Part shown: piece after piece, positions 35,186 through 43,605 of the stretch
Layout: each line of letters begins with the position of its first letter
Position numbering within the stretch: position 1 is the first letter of the stretch
From: Thermococcus thioreducens
GTDB lineage: Archaea; Methanobacteriota_B; Thermococci; Thermococcales; Thermococcaceae
Assembly: GCF_002214545.1 (NCBI RefSeq)
Contig: NZ_CP015105.1
Location: 806,001-870,000 of the forward strand
Length of the DNA stretch: 64,000 nt
Reading direction: 5' to 3'
Notes under the pieces: generated by a model
The model's database searches: none
Seen by the model: the letters and a program-made list of their open reading frames with translations, nothing else
What the model was told of the DNA's origin: nothing
Made by a program: the position numbers and the translations under genes

Positions 35186-36007
35186 ATGAGACGGGACGTG
35201 AAAAAAATAGGCGGGGACAAAGTTACCGCTGTGGGAATGGGGACATGGGGCATAGGTGGAAAAGAAAGTCCCGACCACTCACGCGACAGGGAGAGCGTTG
35301 AGGCCCTGAAGTACGGCATTGAGCTCGGGATAAACCTAATAGACACGGCCGAGTTCTATGGTAAAGGCCACAGTGAGGAGCTCGTCGGAAAGGCAATTCA
35401 AGGCTTCGAGCGTGAAGAACTCTTCATCGTCAGCAAGGTGTGGCCCACGCACTTCGGCTATGAGAGCGCAAAGAAAGCCGCACGGGCGAGTGCAAGGAGG
35501 CTCGGCACGTACATAGACCTCTACCTTCTTCACTGGCCTGTTGACAACTTTGAGAGGATAGAGGAGACACTTCACGCGTTAGAAGAGCTTGTTGATGAAG
35601 GGCTAATCCGCTACATCGGCGTCAGCAACTTCGACCTTGAGCTCTTCAAACGCTCCCAGGAGGCAATGAGAAAGTACGGGATAGTGGCCAACCAGGTGAA
35701 GTACTCGCTCCGCGATAGATGGCCTGAAACGAGCGGCCTGCTCGACTACATGAAGCGCGAGGGAATAGCTCTTATGGCATACACCCCCCTAGAAAAGGGC
35801 TCCCTCGCGAGGAACCCCTGTCTGGCCGAGATTGGAAAACCCTACGGTAAGACCGCAGCCCAGGTGGCTTTGAACTACCTCATCTGGGAGGAAAACGTCG
35901 TGGCAATACCCAAGGCCGGGAGGAAGGAGCACATTGAGGAGAACGCCGGGGCCATGGGCTGGAGGCTTTCAAAGGAGGATAGGGAAAAGGCAAGGGGGTG
36001 CGTCTGA
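35186..36007 (+). CDS. Aldo/keto reductase
   Basis: A 273-residue TIM-barrel AKR. Visible catalytic and binding elements are VGMGTWGIGG near 18, INLIDTAEFYGKGHSEELVG near 50 (Asp and Tyr of the tetrad), FIVSKVWPTHFG near 83 (Lys), DLYLLHWPVDNFE near 112 (His), and AIPKAGRKEHIEENAGA near 243 (NADPH phosphate loop). The start at 35186 has AGGTG upstream; a short inverted repeat GTTTA-GACG-TAAAC (35133-35146) sits just before the promoter. It overlaps the next gene by one base, so it should work with an AOR-family aldehyde oxidoreductase in aldehyde metabolism. Confidence 0.9.
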   Translation: MRRDVKKIGGDKVTAVGMGTWGIGGKESPDHSRDRESVEALKYGIELGINLIDTAEFYGKGHSEELVGKAIQGFEREELFIVSKVWPTHFGYESAKKAARASARRLGTYIDLYLLHWPVDNFERIEETLHALEELVDEGLIRYIGVSNFDLELFKRSQEAMRKYGIVANQVKYSLRDRWPETSGLLDYMKREGIALMAYTPLEKGSLARNPCLAEIGKPYGKTAAQVALNYLIWEENVVAIPKAGRKEHIEENAGAMGWRLSKEDREKARGCV

Positions 36008-37863
36008 TGTTTGCCTACCACAACAGGCTCGCAAGGGTGAACCTGACAGCGGGAAAGGTAACCTACGAGGAACTGCCCGATGAGATAATAAGAAAGTTCA
36101 TCGGGGGAAAGGGCCTGGGCTACTACCTGATTTATCGCGAGGTTCCTCCGGGAACTGAGCCGTTGAGCGAAGCCAACAAATTCGTCTTTGCCCCGGGTGG
36201 ATTAACCGGCCTCGTACCTGGCTCAAGCAAGGTCATAGCTGTGAGCAAGAGTCCCGAGACCAAGCTCATAAGTGATTCCAGCGGTGGAGACGCCTTCGGC
36301 CCGAAACTGAAGGGGCACTTCGATGCTCTTATCATCGAGGGAAAGGCAGAGGAGCCGGTTTACCTCTACGTCCACGATGGAAAAGTTGAGATTCTGTCTG
36401 CGGAGCACCTCTGGGGAAAGGGCAACTATGAGGTCGCCAGAAGGCTCTGGAAGGAACACCCGAAGGCGAGCATGGCCCTGATAGGCCCCGCCGGAGAGAG
36501 GCTGAGCAGGATAGCCAACGTTATCTACGACACCGAAAGGGCGAGCGGAAGGGGCGGTTTGGGGGCAGTTCTGGGGAGCAAGAAGGTCAAAGCAGTTGTA
36601 GTTGAGCCGGGCGAAAAGCCCAAGGTGGCCAACCCCGAGGAGTTCCAGAAACTCTGGATGGAGTTCTACAACGAGTTTGCCACAAATCCGAAATACGAGC
36701 ACACAAGGAACTACGGGACGACCGATGCCTTAAGGAGCGCCGCCTCGCTTGGAATGAGTCCGGCCTACAACTTCTCAAGGCCCTACATCCCGGACGAGCT
36801 GGCGAGCAAGTTGGCCGGAGACGAGGTCAAGAAGTATGAAGCTGAGCCGGAGTGGTTCGTCCACGGCAAGAGCTGTCCGATTAAGTGCGCCCGCTACGTC
36901 GAGGTGGAATACAAAGGTAGGAAAATCCGCGTCAAGCCCGAATACGAGAGCATAGCGATGCTCGGCGCTGCAACCGGCGTCTTCAACTTCCCTGCGGTGG
37001 CTTACTTTAACTGGCTCGTGAACGACCTCGGGCTGGACAGCATAGCGACAGGGGCCACGATAGGGTGGTTCTTCGAGATGGTCGAGAAGGGCCTGCTCAC
37101 TGAGGAGGAAATCGGCTTCCCTGTGAAGGGCTTCGGCGACGAGGAGGCTGAGGAAAAGCTTATCAAGCTGATGGCCGAGCGTAAGGGCATCGGTGCAGTT
37201 CTGGCGGACGGTGTTAAGCGCGCCTGTGAGAGGCTCGGCAGGGGCTGCGAGTTCGCAGTACACGTGAAGGGCATGGAGAGCCCAGCCTGGGACCCGCGCG
37301 GAAGGAGAACCTACGCCCTGAGCTATGCAACAGCCGACGTTGGTGCGAGCCACCTCCGCGGCTGGCCGAGGCCCCACCAGCTCCCGAATCAGGGGCCGGC
37401 AAAGGAACTGGTGCCCTCGATGATAGAGGGCAGGGACGAGAGCTACATCACAGACATGCTCGGAACATGTAAGTTCGTCCCCTACAAGATGGAGGAGTTA
37501 GCCAGGCTCTACTCACTCGCGACCGGCGAGGAGTGGACCGTTGAGAAGCTCAGAAATGTCGCTCAGGCAGTGGAGAGCATTGCCAGGATACACGACGCCC
37601 TCGACTGGGTAACCCCGCCGATGGACGACACCATACCACCACGCTGGTGGGAGCCAGAGCCAGAAGGTCCTGCAAAGGGCAATAAGGCCTTCATAGACTA
37701 CAACGATTTCCTTGAGGCGAGGAGGGAGTTCTACAGGCTCAGAGGCTGGCACGAGGAACTCGGCGTTCCGTTGCCCGAAACCATGGAGGAACTTGGCTAC
37801 CCGGAGTTCAAGGAAGATGCCGAGAGGGCTTTGGAGGTAGTGAAGAAGAGAATGGGAGCTTAG
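36007..37863 (+). CDS. Aldehyde:ferredoxin oxidoreductase-family tungstopterin enzyme
   Basis: A 618-residue protein with AOR family layout: N-terminal cofactor-binding domain (FIGGKGLGYYLIY near 30, APGGLTGLVPGSSKVIAVSKSP near 62), NVIYDTERASGRGGLGAVLGSKKVKA near 172, and the barrel with PAWDPRGRRTYALSYATADVG near 425. The [4Fe-4S] cluster motif C-x2-C-x3-C reads GKSCPIKC near 296, so the first Cys is a Gly; the fourth Cys is in DMLGTCKF near 487. Loss of one ligand suggests a [3Fe-4S] cluster or another ligand. The substrate is unknown. GGGGGTG precedes the ATG, which overlaps the AKR stop. Confidence 0.9.
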   Translation: MFAYHNRLARVNLTAGKVTYEELPDEIIRKFIGGKGLGYYLIYREVPPGTEPLSEANKFVFAPGGLTGLVPGSSKVIAVSKSPETKLISDSSGGDAFGPKLKGHFDALIIEGKAEEPVYLYVHDGKVEILSAEHLWGKGNYEVARRLWKEHPKASMALIGPAGERLSRIANVIYDTERASGRGGLGAVLGSKKVKAVVVEPGEKPKVANPEEFQKLWMEFYNEFATNPKYEHTRNYGTTDALRSAASLGMSPAYNFSRPYIPDELASKLAGDEVKKYEAEPEWFVHGKSCPIKCARYVEVEYKGRKIRVKPEYESIAMLGAATGVFNFPAVAYFNWLVNDLGLDSIATGATIGWFFEMVEKGLLTEEEIGFPVKGFGDEEAEEKLIKLMAERKGIGAVLADGVKRACERLGRGCEFAVHVKGMESPAWDPRGRRTYALSYATADVGASHLRGWPRPHQLPNQGPAKELVPSMIEGRDESYITDMLGTCKFVPYKMEELARLYSLATGEEWTVEKLRNVAQAVESIARIHDALDWVTPPMDDTIPPRWWEPEPEGPAKGNKAFIDYNDFLEARREFYRLRGWHEELGVPLPETMEELGYPEFKEDAERALEVVKKRMGA

Positions 37864-37865
37864 TC

Positions 37866-38489
37866 CTATTCTACGTTTTTCTTGAGTTCCTCGATGGAGA
37901 TATTATTTAAACCCACTATTGGATTTCTAGAGGTAATTAGAACTGCCCCACTCTCGGTGAGCACATTGACGATGTATCTAACAATATTGCTCCCAGATTT
38001 GTCAATTCCTATCGTAGGGTCATCGAGAACCGTTAGTTTCCTTTTAAGAGTGTAGGCGACGAGGAGCTGAAGCTTTCTTCTCTGACCCTGCGATAGATTG
38101 CCTATGCGCCTCTGATAAAAGGGTCCAAGTTCTAAAACGTTCAGCCCTTCATGGATTCGTGCCAAATCAGGTTTTTCTCCATAGAGGTCAAAGATAAGCT
38201 CAACGTATTCTCTGGCGCGCAGATGGGCTGGTAAGTCGATGGTCTCAGGCAGATAAAAGACGTTCTTCATGATAGGGCTTCCCCTCTTTGCTCTCTTTCC
38301 GAGTATTTCAACCTCACCAGAGATAGGTCTGAGAAGCCCTACTATGGTTCTTAGAAGGGTAGTTTTTCCCGTCCCGTTGGGGCCGTAGATTACGAGGTGC
38401 TCGCCGGTTTTAAGTTCAAATGAAGCACTAAGCAGAGGGACTCTGTATCCGCAGGTTAGATTTCTTAGCGAGAGAATCCTTTCACCCAA
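37866..38489 (-). CDS. ABC transporter ATP-binding protein (exporter type)
   Basis: A 207-residue single ATPase domain. Walker A is IYGPNGTGKTTLLRT near 35, the signature is NLSQGQRRKLQLL near 127 (LSxGQ type), and Walker B is LTVLDDPTIGID near 150 with Asp-Asp in place of the usual Asp-Glu. The second acid is the catalytic base in most ABC proteins, so hydrolysis may be slow. The H-loop reads LITSRN, lacking the switch His. It starts at TTG, overlapping the protease-like gene by 8 bases. It is the last gene of the 40406-37866 operon and should power the 357-residue permease. Confidence 0.85.
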   Translation of the reverse strand: MGERILSLRNLTCGYRVPLLSASFELKTGEHLVIYGPNGTGKTTLLRTIVGLLRPISGEVEILGKRAKRGSPIMKNVFYLPETIDLPAHLRAREYVELIFDLYGEKPDLARIHEGLNVLELGPFYQRRIGNLSQGQRRKLQLLVAYTLKRKLTVLDDPTIGIDKSGSNIVRYIVNVLTESGAVLITSRNPIVGLNNISIEELKKNVE

Positions 38490-38886
38490 GCCTAATCCCC
38501 CCTATTCCTGCTATGTCAAGTGGAACCGATAGGAGATGCATTACAAAAGGAAAAGCAACTAACGCATCGTGAGGAAGTAGTAATACTCCAACGCTCCCGA
38601 GAACAAGTCCCGGTAAGAGCGCCGAAACAAATAATGGAAATGCTGGAACATTGCCTGTTATTTCAACTGCTATGAAGGCACCTTTTCGGAGGGAAAAACT
38701 ACCCGAAGGGAGGAGCAACACATGAAGGAACTCATGAAGTGCTATGCTTATTGGAATGCCAGCCCCAAAAAGAAGGAAACTTTTCCCGTTACTTGGGCAG
38801 AGTGAGGCGATCGGGAGGGCAAATATCAAGGGTAGCCAGAGCAGTTTAATTGACAGCACCTCTCCAAACACTGCAAGCTTTCTCAT
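38482..38886 (-). CDS. Small integral-membrane HExxH protein (putative zinc peptidase)
   Basis: A 134-residue protein with about four transmembrane segments. Near residue 52 is SIALHEFLHVLLLPSG: HEFLH is a zinc-peptidase HExxH motif inside a hydrophobic helix, as in site-2-type (M50) and DUF3267 membrane peptidases. A possible third ligand is an Asp or His in LLSVPLDIAG or MHLLS near 115-125. GGAGGTGCG precedes the ATG at 38886, which overlaps the permease stop by four bases. Together with the ABC ATPase and permease it may cut or mature an exported peptide (inference). Confidence 0.7.
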   Translation of the reverse strand: MRKLAVFGEVLSIKLLWLPLIFALPIASLCPSNGKSFLLFGAGIPISIALHEFLHVLLLPSGSFSLRKGAFIAVEITGNVPAFPLFVSALLPGLVLGSVGVLLLPHDALVAFPFVMHLLSVPLDIAGIGGIRLG

Positions 38887-39956
38887 CTTACGCACCTCCA
38901 AACATCAATGTCATATAGAACTATTGAGAGCACAAAAAACACGGCAAGGCTCTGCCAAGCCGGCACTTTGATTAAGAAGTGAACCGCCACCATGTAAGCT
39001 ACGAAAGAATAACTAGTCCACTTAGAGTTGTTACCTGTTGGGACAACCGAGTTGAAGAAAGCACCTGCCCCAACAATTTTCAGGGCATTTCCAGGGGATA
39101 CGGCGAAATGCTCCAGAAGGTTTAGGTATGCAAGCACAGGAAGTTCCGGGACAAGGGCAAGGAGAAATGCCGTGGCCCTACGCCGAATGGGAGTTCCGAC
39201 TATTGCTCGAATGTGAGAGGTGTAGAGGTCTCCCTCCCTGAGCCCGTAGGACGTGAAGTATGGAATTGTAATGAACGCAAGAGATAAGGAAATGAAAGCA
39301 ATGAACAATACTGGATTGAAGTCTGGGTCTTTAAAGCCAATGTAATCGGCAACCACAAACTTCATCTCACCTTCATAGAATATGTCAAATACAAAGACCA
39401 AAAGGGAAAGCAGTATTGCATATCTACCGTCGATCAGGAAACCCCGAAAGCTCGTTCTGAATGCAAGTCGCTTGCTAATGGTCTTAATGGCCCATATCAA
39501 ATACGGTCCAGTAAGTGCGACGAGAGAAGCGAGCTTCAGGGATACGCAGTGGAGAAAGGGAAACACAAAGGCCAGAGGAAGCATTAGACCTGCAAAAACC
39601 GAGTCGAAGATAAGAAAAGTCGAGATCAAAATAGATAGCAGGGTAAGAAAAACTACAAGTATACCCTCGGACTTGAGGAAAAGCGGAACGGTTAGGGGTA
39701 AGAGTGCCAAAGCCATAAGAAATGAGAGCCTCTCCCTGACAAGGGGCAAATTCAGCAGGAAATCGTTTATTCCAAGAACCTTTCTGGGGTCTACTATTGG
39801 AGCTGAAACCCAGATGAAGCCGATAACCAGGATAAGCACGTAAGGAGCAGAATCTAGATTAAAGTCCGGAATCTTGAGTCCAATCCCGACAGAAACAAGG
39901 AGAAGTGCCAGGTAAAAACGGCTACGGAAGAGGCCATTAAAATAAGAAAAAATCAT
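38883..39956 (-). CDS. Multi-pass membrane protein, probable ABC permease
   Basis: A 357-residue protein with about nine to ten hydrophobic segments (SRFYLALLLVSVGIGLKI, YVLILVIGFIWVSAPIV, LSFLMALALLPLTVPLFL and others). A hydrophilic middle stretch near 240-265 (GLREGDLYTSHIRAIVGTPIRRR) could be the coupling loop. It lies between a cysteine-tailed membrane protein and the peptidase-like and ATPase genes, with 4-base overlaps, so it is most likely the permease of this ABC unit. No named family is recognised. GAGGTGGGAG precedes the ATG. Confidence 0.7.
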   Translation of the reverse strand: MIFSYFNGLFRSRFYLALLLVSVGIGLKIPDFNLDSAPYVLILVIGFIWVSAPIVDPRKVLGINDFLLNLPLVRERLSFLMALALLPLTVPLFLKSEGILVVFLTLLSILISTFLIFDSVFAGLMLPLAFVFPFLHCVSLKLASLVALTGPYLIWAIKTISKRLAFRTSFRGFLIDGRYAILLSLLVFVFDIFYEGEMKFVVADYIGFKDPDFNPVLFIAFISLSLAFITIPYFTSYGLREGDLYTSHIRAIVGTPIRRRATAFLLALVPELPVLAYLNLLEHFAVSPGNALKIVGAGAFFNSVVPTGNNSKWTSYSFVAYMVAVHFLIKVPAWQSLAVFFVLSIVLYDIDVWRCVR

Positions 39957-39965
39957 ACTCCCACC

Positions 39966-40406
39966 TCACAGGAGCGAGAGGAGACGCGCCACGAGCGCTG
40001 CACAGACGCACTTGATTTCAAAGAGCGTCCATGAAAGTCTTGCGTTTATTCCGCACTCCTTCACAGGATTTGGTGAGCAGACGACCTTCTTGCAGTAGCC
40101 GCAGGCACCACCGTAGAGCAGCAAAACGGTGAGTGAGATGACTATTATTGCCCCAATGGGACCAAGGTAGTAATAGGCTGGATTACTCCGTTTCTGAGCA
40201 AGGTGATCTCCTGCGTAGGCAATCAGAGCACCTAACAGGCCACCAATGATCAGGGCAAAGATCAGGTTCACCTGGTATCCTTCGGCCAGCTGCTTGACCC
40301 ATGGGAGCCCAATACCCTTCATGGAGAGATAGGCACTTATTGTGCTGAAGGCCATAAACCACAGGAGTGCCGTGACGACGTAGTAGGCAGATTTACTTAG
40401 CTTCAC
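39966..40406 (-). CDS. Membrane protein with cysteine-rich C-terminal tail
   Basis: A 146-residue protein starting at GTG 40406 with GGAGGAGA upstream. Three to four transmembrane helices (about 8-27, 45-66, 78-100) are followed by a tail with six cysteines (GGACGYCKKVVCS, then VKECGIN, IKCVCAALVARLL). The spacing does not match a known metal or disulfide fold. It is the first gene of the exporter operon, with a TATATA promoter at about 40451 inside a 210-base duplicated segment. It could be a modified substrate precursor, a membrane partner or an immunity protein; none can be shown from sequence. Confidence 0.65.
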   Translation of the reverse strand: MKLSKSAYYVVTALLWFMAFSTISAYLSMKGIGLPWVKQLAEGYQVNLIFALIIGGLLGALIAYAGDHLAQKRSNPAYYYLGPIGAIIVISLTVLLLYGGACGYCKKVVCSPNPVKECGINARLSWTLFEIKCVCAALVARLLSLL

Positions 40407-40407
40407 A

Positions 40408-40620
40408 GGTTCTCCTCCCGAGAGTTTTTCATAATTCTCACACTGTTAGCATATATAAGCTTTTCCTTTTACTATTAGTGGATTATCTTTCTTTTTTTCG
40501 GGTATAAATCTATTCAGAGTTGGGTTTTACGATGGGGATGGGCCAAAAGAAAGAAGAGTAACCGAGTAAACGATTGAATACATCGGGACAAAAAGTGAAA
40601 GATCACCTCATTAAAACACC
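40408..40620. repeat. Direct repeat copy 1 (about 210 bp), promoter and leader of the exporter operon
   Basis: This segment matches 42684-42897 along its whole length at roughly 85 percent by eye, 2276 bases apart, in the same orientation. It contains the ribosome binding site side (CTCCCGAGAG), an inverted repeat (GAGAGTT...AATTCTC), the TATA box (GCATATATAAGC), and a distal block (AAGAAAGAAGAGTAACCGAG). Its far end resembles the last codons of the tRNA-binding gene at 42880, showing that it was copied from the other locus. The remaining gap to 40778 holds no gene that I can support. Confidence 0.9.
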
Positions 40621-40778
40621 TAAGCGTTATGAGACACGGGTTTAGTCCCTTCTATTTCTTTTCCTTTGCCTTCCACACCTCCCGCATTCCGATATTACTT
40701 CCTGGACGATGCTCCTATTTGCCGGCTCAAACCTAATCTACACACCAAGAGGATTCTCCAAGTGAACGGAAGCATGCA

Positions 40779-41282
40779 TTACCTTCTGGCGATACGACTT
40801 AACTCGCATTCTGTTCCAGTACAGTTGAGTGCTAAAACAACCCTGATACTGTGTGGAACAACTATACCTACCCACCACACATCGTACGTCCTAATTGTAA
40901 TCTCAAGTTTTGCCGTGTCCGTAAAATTTGGGGGCACGTTTACTATTAGATCCTCCCTTACGGCCTCGATGCGAAATGGTTCCGATGAAGTTGAGGAGAA
41001 CTTGACCACAATTCCCCGACTTATCAGGGCCTTTCTTGAGATAGCAAAACTACACATAAGATATGGCCCGTTTACCGACTCCCTGGTTGAATTCCAGCAA
41101 TTTAGAGATCCCGTGTAGGTCATCCCTTTTACGAATAATCTGACTGCCCCCTGAAGTTCAACACCCCCACCATCCGATACCAGAGACGACTGCGGAATAA
41201 CAAGATTAAAAAGAATAACATAAAGGAAATAGACCGCGAGGAGTTCCTTGAAGTTGGCGCGTACCCAACCCTTGATGTTCAT
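40779..41282 (-). CDS. Membrane-anchored extracytoplasmic protein of unknown function (167 aa)
   Basis: The protein starts MNIKGWVRANFKELL; one transmembrane helix follows (LAVYFLYVILFNLVIP, about residues 16-31), then an external domain of alternating strands with N-glycosylation-like sites (NST, NFT, NCT) and four cysteines. I do not recognise the family. GGGGGCGG precedes the ATG at 41282, 22 bases after the stop of the secreted 458-residue protein, so the two are co-transcribed. Local base composition is more AT-rich than in the housekeeping genes. Confidence 0.65.
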   Translation of the reverse strand: MNIKGWVRANFKELLAVYFLYVILFNLVIPQSSLVSDGGGVELQGAVRLFVKGMTYTGSLNCWNSTRESVNGPYLMCSFAISRKALISRGIVVKFSSTSSEPFRIEAVREDLIVNVPPNFTDTAKLEITIRTYDVWWVGIVVPHSIRVVLALNCTGTECELSRIARR

Positions 41283-41304
41283 CGTACGCCGCCCCCTAAC
41301 ATGG

Positions 41305-42681
41305 TCACGGCCTCTGGAGTGATATCCATATGGGTATCGTGTAGTCCCTAGTATATAACGTATCTGTGGGTAAAGACGGGTGGGGCAATGCAATTCCTGG
41401 CCTTACTGTGAGACAGAATTTTATCATGTCCTCATTTAGATTGTAAGGGAGGTGTACAGTATATGTATAGTACTGACCTATTTCATCCACCCCAAGAGAA
41501 TACAACCTGACGTACCTTGAGGTTATAATCGATTTGCCAGAGTACCTTCTCTCGAGGAGATTGATACTTCTCCCACTGCCATCCCTAGCCAGCAATCCAT
41601 TGAGCATGATACCTATAAACCCACCCCCTTCAATGTAACTAGAAACAAGATCTATGAGAGTTCTATGAACATCGATAAACTGTGTGCTGGTACGACGCCC
41701 ACCTAACGCTTCGTAATTGAGTTCTATCGGAACATTTGGATATCCAGAACCCAAATAACCTCCACAAAACTCAAATTTAGTGTATAGTGAATGAAACTTT
41801 CCATATTTGGGAGCTACTGCATAACCAACTGAAGTAAATCCTTCCATTCCGTCCTCAAGGTATGCGTAGTTGCTTCCTCTTTTTCTGCTTCCGTAGATTG
41901 CCACAACGGCTCTACCAACGACGTTGCCATCGTGGTCGTAGATGTCGAAATACCTTTTTATTGGATACCTAGCCGGTGATGGGGTGTAGTAATAATATCC
42001 CATAGGGATTATCTTGTTAGCAGGGGCTCTTTGAATAGATATCTCAAACTCTCCAATATTGAGTGTTTCGTGTTGGGATATGCTAAATGGCCCAAATGTT
42101 AGAGAAATGCCTTGCCGAGTTATGATTGAGGATTTAAATTTTGAATATACTTCACCATACGACAAGGTAAATCTAATGTTATTGCTTTGGCCTATGATCG
42201 TTGGGGAAATTGTTCCGGTGGGATGAGCTTGCTTAGTGTTCACAGTGTCAAAATCTCTGAAGACAGGAGAATAAACATTCCACAATATTGTTAGATTTGT
42301 CGTTTCTCTGGAACTAACGACAAGAATAGTTTTTAGTTTACCCCTCTCAACAAATATTATTTCTGAAACGAGTATTTTTCCTAAGTGATATTTTCTGATA
42401 ATTTTTGTGGCTCCATGATCTCTCTTGATACTAATGTTTGTAGGCTCATGAGCCAAGTTGAATATTGTTCCATCGTCTGATAGCAATTTGAATTCTTGAT
42501 TGAGTCCTATATATTTAAAAAATGGGATTTCACTTGGACTGTTTGGCATATGATTATTCTTTAGAGATACTAAGAACTTCCCCTCCTCCCCTATTGGAGG
42601 CGATATTGCGCTTGCCGTTCCTGCAGTCATTCCAGTCATCATCAATCCCAAAAGGACTGCTAACATAGACTTCCATCTCAC
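41305..42681 (-). CDS. Large secreted protein of unknown function (458 aa)
   Basis: The start at GTG 42681 has GGAGGTGA upstream and gives a signal peptide (MLAVLLGLMMTGMTAGTASA, cleavage after about residue 25). The mature part is beta-rich with many Ser/Thr/Asn and Tyr (MGYYYYTPSPARYPIKRYFD) and two cysteines; no transmembrane anchor or CGP tail is seen. The sequence is more AT-rich, and codon use (ATA, AGA, TTA-type) departs from the neighbours, suggesting acquisition or fast change. Its promoter is the second copy of the repeat that also drives the exporter genes, so both are likely expressed together. Function unknown; it may be a substrate or a surface partner of the exporter. Confidence 0.7.
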   Translation of the reverse strand: MRWKSMLAVLLGLMMTGMTAGTASAISPPIGEEGKFLVSLKNNHMPNSPSEIPFFKYIGLNQEFKLLSDDGTIFNLAHEPTNISIKRDHGATKIIRKYHLGKILVSEIIFVERGKLKTILVVSSRETTNLTILWNVYSPVFRDFDTVNTKQAHPTGTISPTIIGQSNNIRFTLSYGEVYSKFKSSIITRQGISLTFGPFSISQHETLNIGEFEISIQRAPANKIIPMGYYYYTPSPARYPIKRYFDIYDHDGNVVGRAVVAIYGSRKRGSNYAYLEDGMEGFTSVGYAVAPKYGKFHSLYTKFEFCGGYLGSGYPNVPIELNYEALGGRRTSTQFIDVHRTLIDLVSSYIEGGGFIGIMLNGLLARDGSGRSINLLERRYSGKSIITSRYVRLYSLGVDEIGQYYTYTVHLPYNLNEDMIKFCLTVRPGIALPHPSLPTDTLYTRDYTIPIWISLQRP

Positions 42682-42683
42682 GT

Positions 42684-42897
42684 AGTTCACCTCCCGAGAG
42701 TTTTTCATAATTCTCACACCATTAGCATATATAAGCTTTTTCTTTTACTATTTATAGTCTCTATTCCTTTTTTTTCGAGTATAAATTTATTCGGAGTTGA
42801 GTTTTACGACGAGAACGAGCCAAAAGAAAGAAGAGTAACCGAGTAAACTATTGAATACATCGGGACAAAAAGCGAAAAATCACCCCTTTAAAAACGC
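42684..42897. repeat. Direct repeat copy 2 (about 210 bp), promoter of the secreted-protein genes
   Basis: This is the partner of 40408-40620. It includes the leader with CTCCCGAGAG, the TATA box at about 42726-42734 and the distal block AAGAAAGAAGAGTAACCGAG. It ends inside the 3' end of the tRNA-binding gene (stop at 42880-42882). Because here the match runs into a real gene end, this copy is probably the original. Confidence 0.9.
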
Positions 42898-43605
42898 CTC
42901 CACAAGGTTTCTCGTCTCGTTGAATGCCTCCAGCGGGATTCCCTTCGGAAGGCCTCCGATTTCCCCCTTGACATCTTTCAGGACGCCTTCTCCGGCACCG
43001 AGGAACATGCCCTCGCTGACTATTCCGCGGAAGTTGGCCGGCGGGAGCAGAGCCACTGCCACGCGGTTGCCCTCCTTCACCGTCAGGTCGTTGGTGACAA
43101 CCGTTATCGCCCTGTCGCCGATGTTCACGTTGGTAACCAGAAGCCTGTCGGCGTTCGGGTGCTTGCCGACGCTCATCACTTCCCCGACCTTGATGTCCAC
43201 CGCGATGACCGGGTCGTTTATCTTGCCGAGGGCGAGACGCTTGTCGAGGCCGAGTATCGTGTTCAGGAAGAAGCGGACTTTGGCCACCTGCTCCTCGACC
43301 TTTTCGCGCTCGCTCTTATCCGCCAGGCTGATGAACTTGTGGTGCCAGTCCTCGCCACCAAGGGCCTCGATTATACCGCCGGCCTTCTCCTTCAAAGCTT
43401 TCATCTGCGGTGTCTCAATCAATTCCTTCGGCTCCACGTAGCTGTACCTCATCGCCTGTATCTCCGGAATCATCTCCTTCGCTAACTGAATCGCTCCCTT
43501 CTTGTTCCACTTCCCCTTGAACTTCGCGTGCTCCACCGTCTTCAGGAACAGCTCCACCGCCTTCTCCGCCACCAGTAAGCGGTAATCCTTGCTCGTGTCC
43601 CACAT
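42880..43605 (-). CDS. tRNA-binding-domain protein (MetRS C-terminal/Arc1p-like)
   Basis: A 241-residue protein. The N-terminal 130 residues are helical ([23 protein letters not shown] and others), and the C-terminal 110 form the EMAPII-type OB fold: [29 protein letters not shown] near 138 and [17 protein letters not shown] near 195. In some archaea this domain is a separate beta subunit that helps methionyl-tRNA synthetase hold tRNA; the N-terminal extension is typical for Thermococcales. The start at 43605 has GGTGAG upstream. The first 190 bases overlap an apparently run-on end of the next gene upstream. Confidence 0.85.
   Translation of the reverse strand: MWDTSKDYRLLVAEKAVELFLKTVEHAKFKGKWNKKGAIQLAKEMIPEIQAMRYSYVEPKELIETPQMKALKEKAGGIIEALGGEDWHHKFISLADKSEREKVEEQVAKVRFFLNTILGLDKRLALGKINDPVIAVDIKVGEVMSVGKHPNADRLLVTNVNIGDRAITVVTNDLTVKEGNRVAVALLPPANFRGIVSEGMFLGAGEGVLKDVKGEIGGLPKGIPLEAFNETRNLVEAFLKG

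Noticed and set aside
40666-41118. 150-codon plus-strand open frame
   Set aside because: It overlaps the minus-strand membrane-anchored protein, which has a signal/anchor and ribosome binding site; the plus frame has neither.
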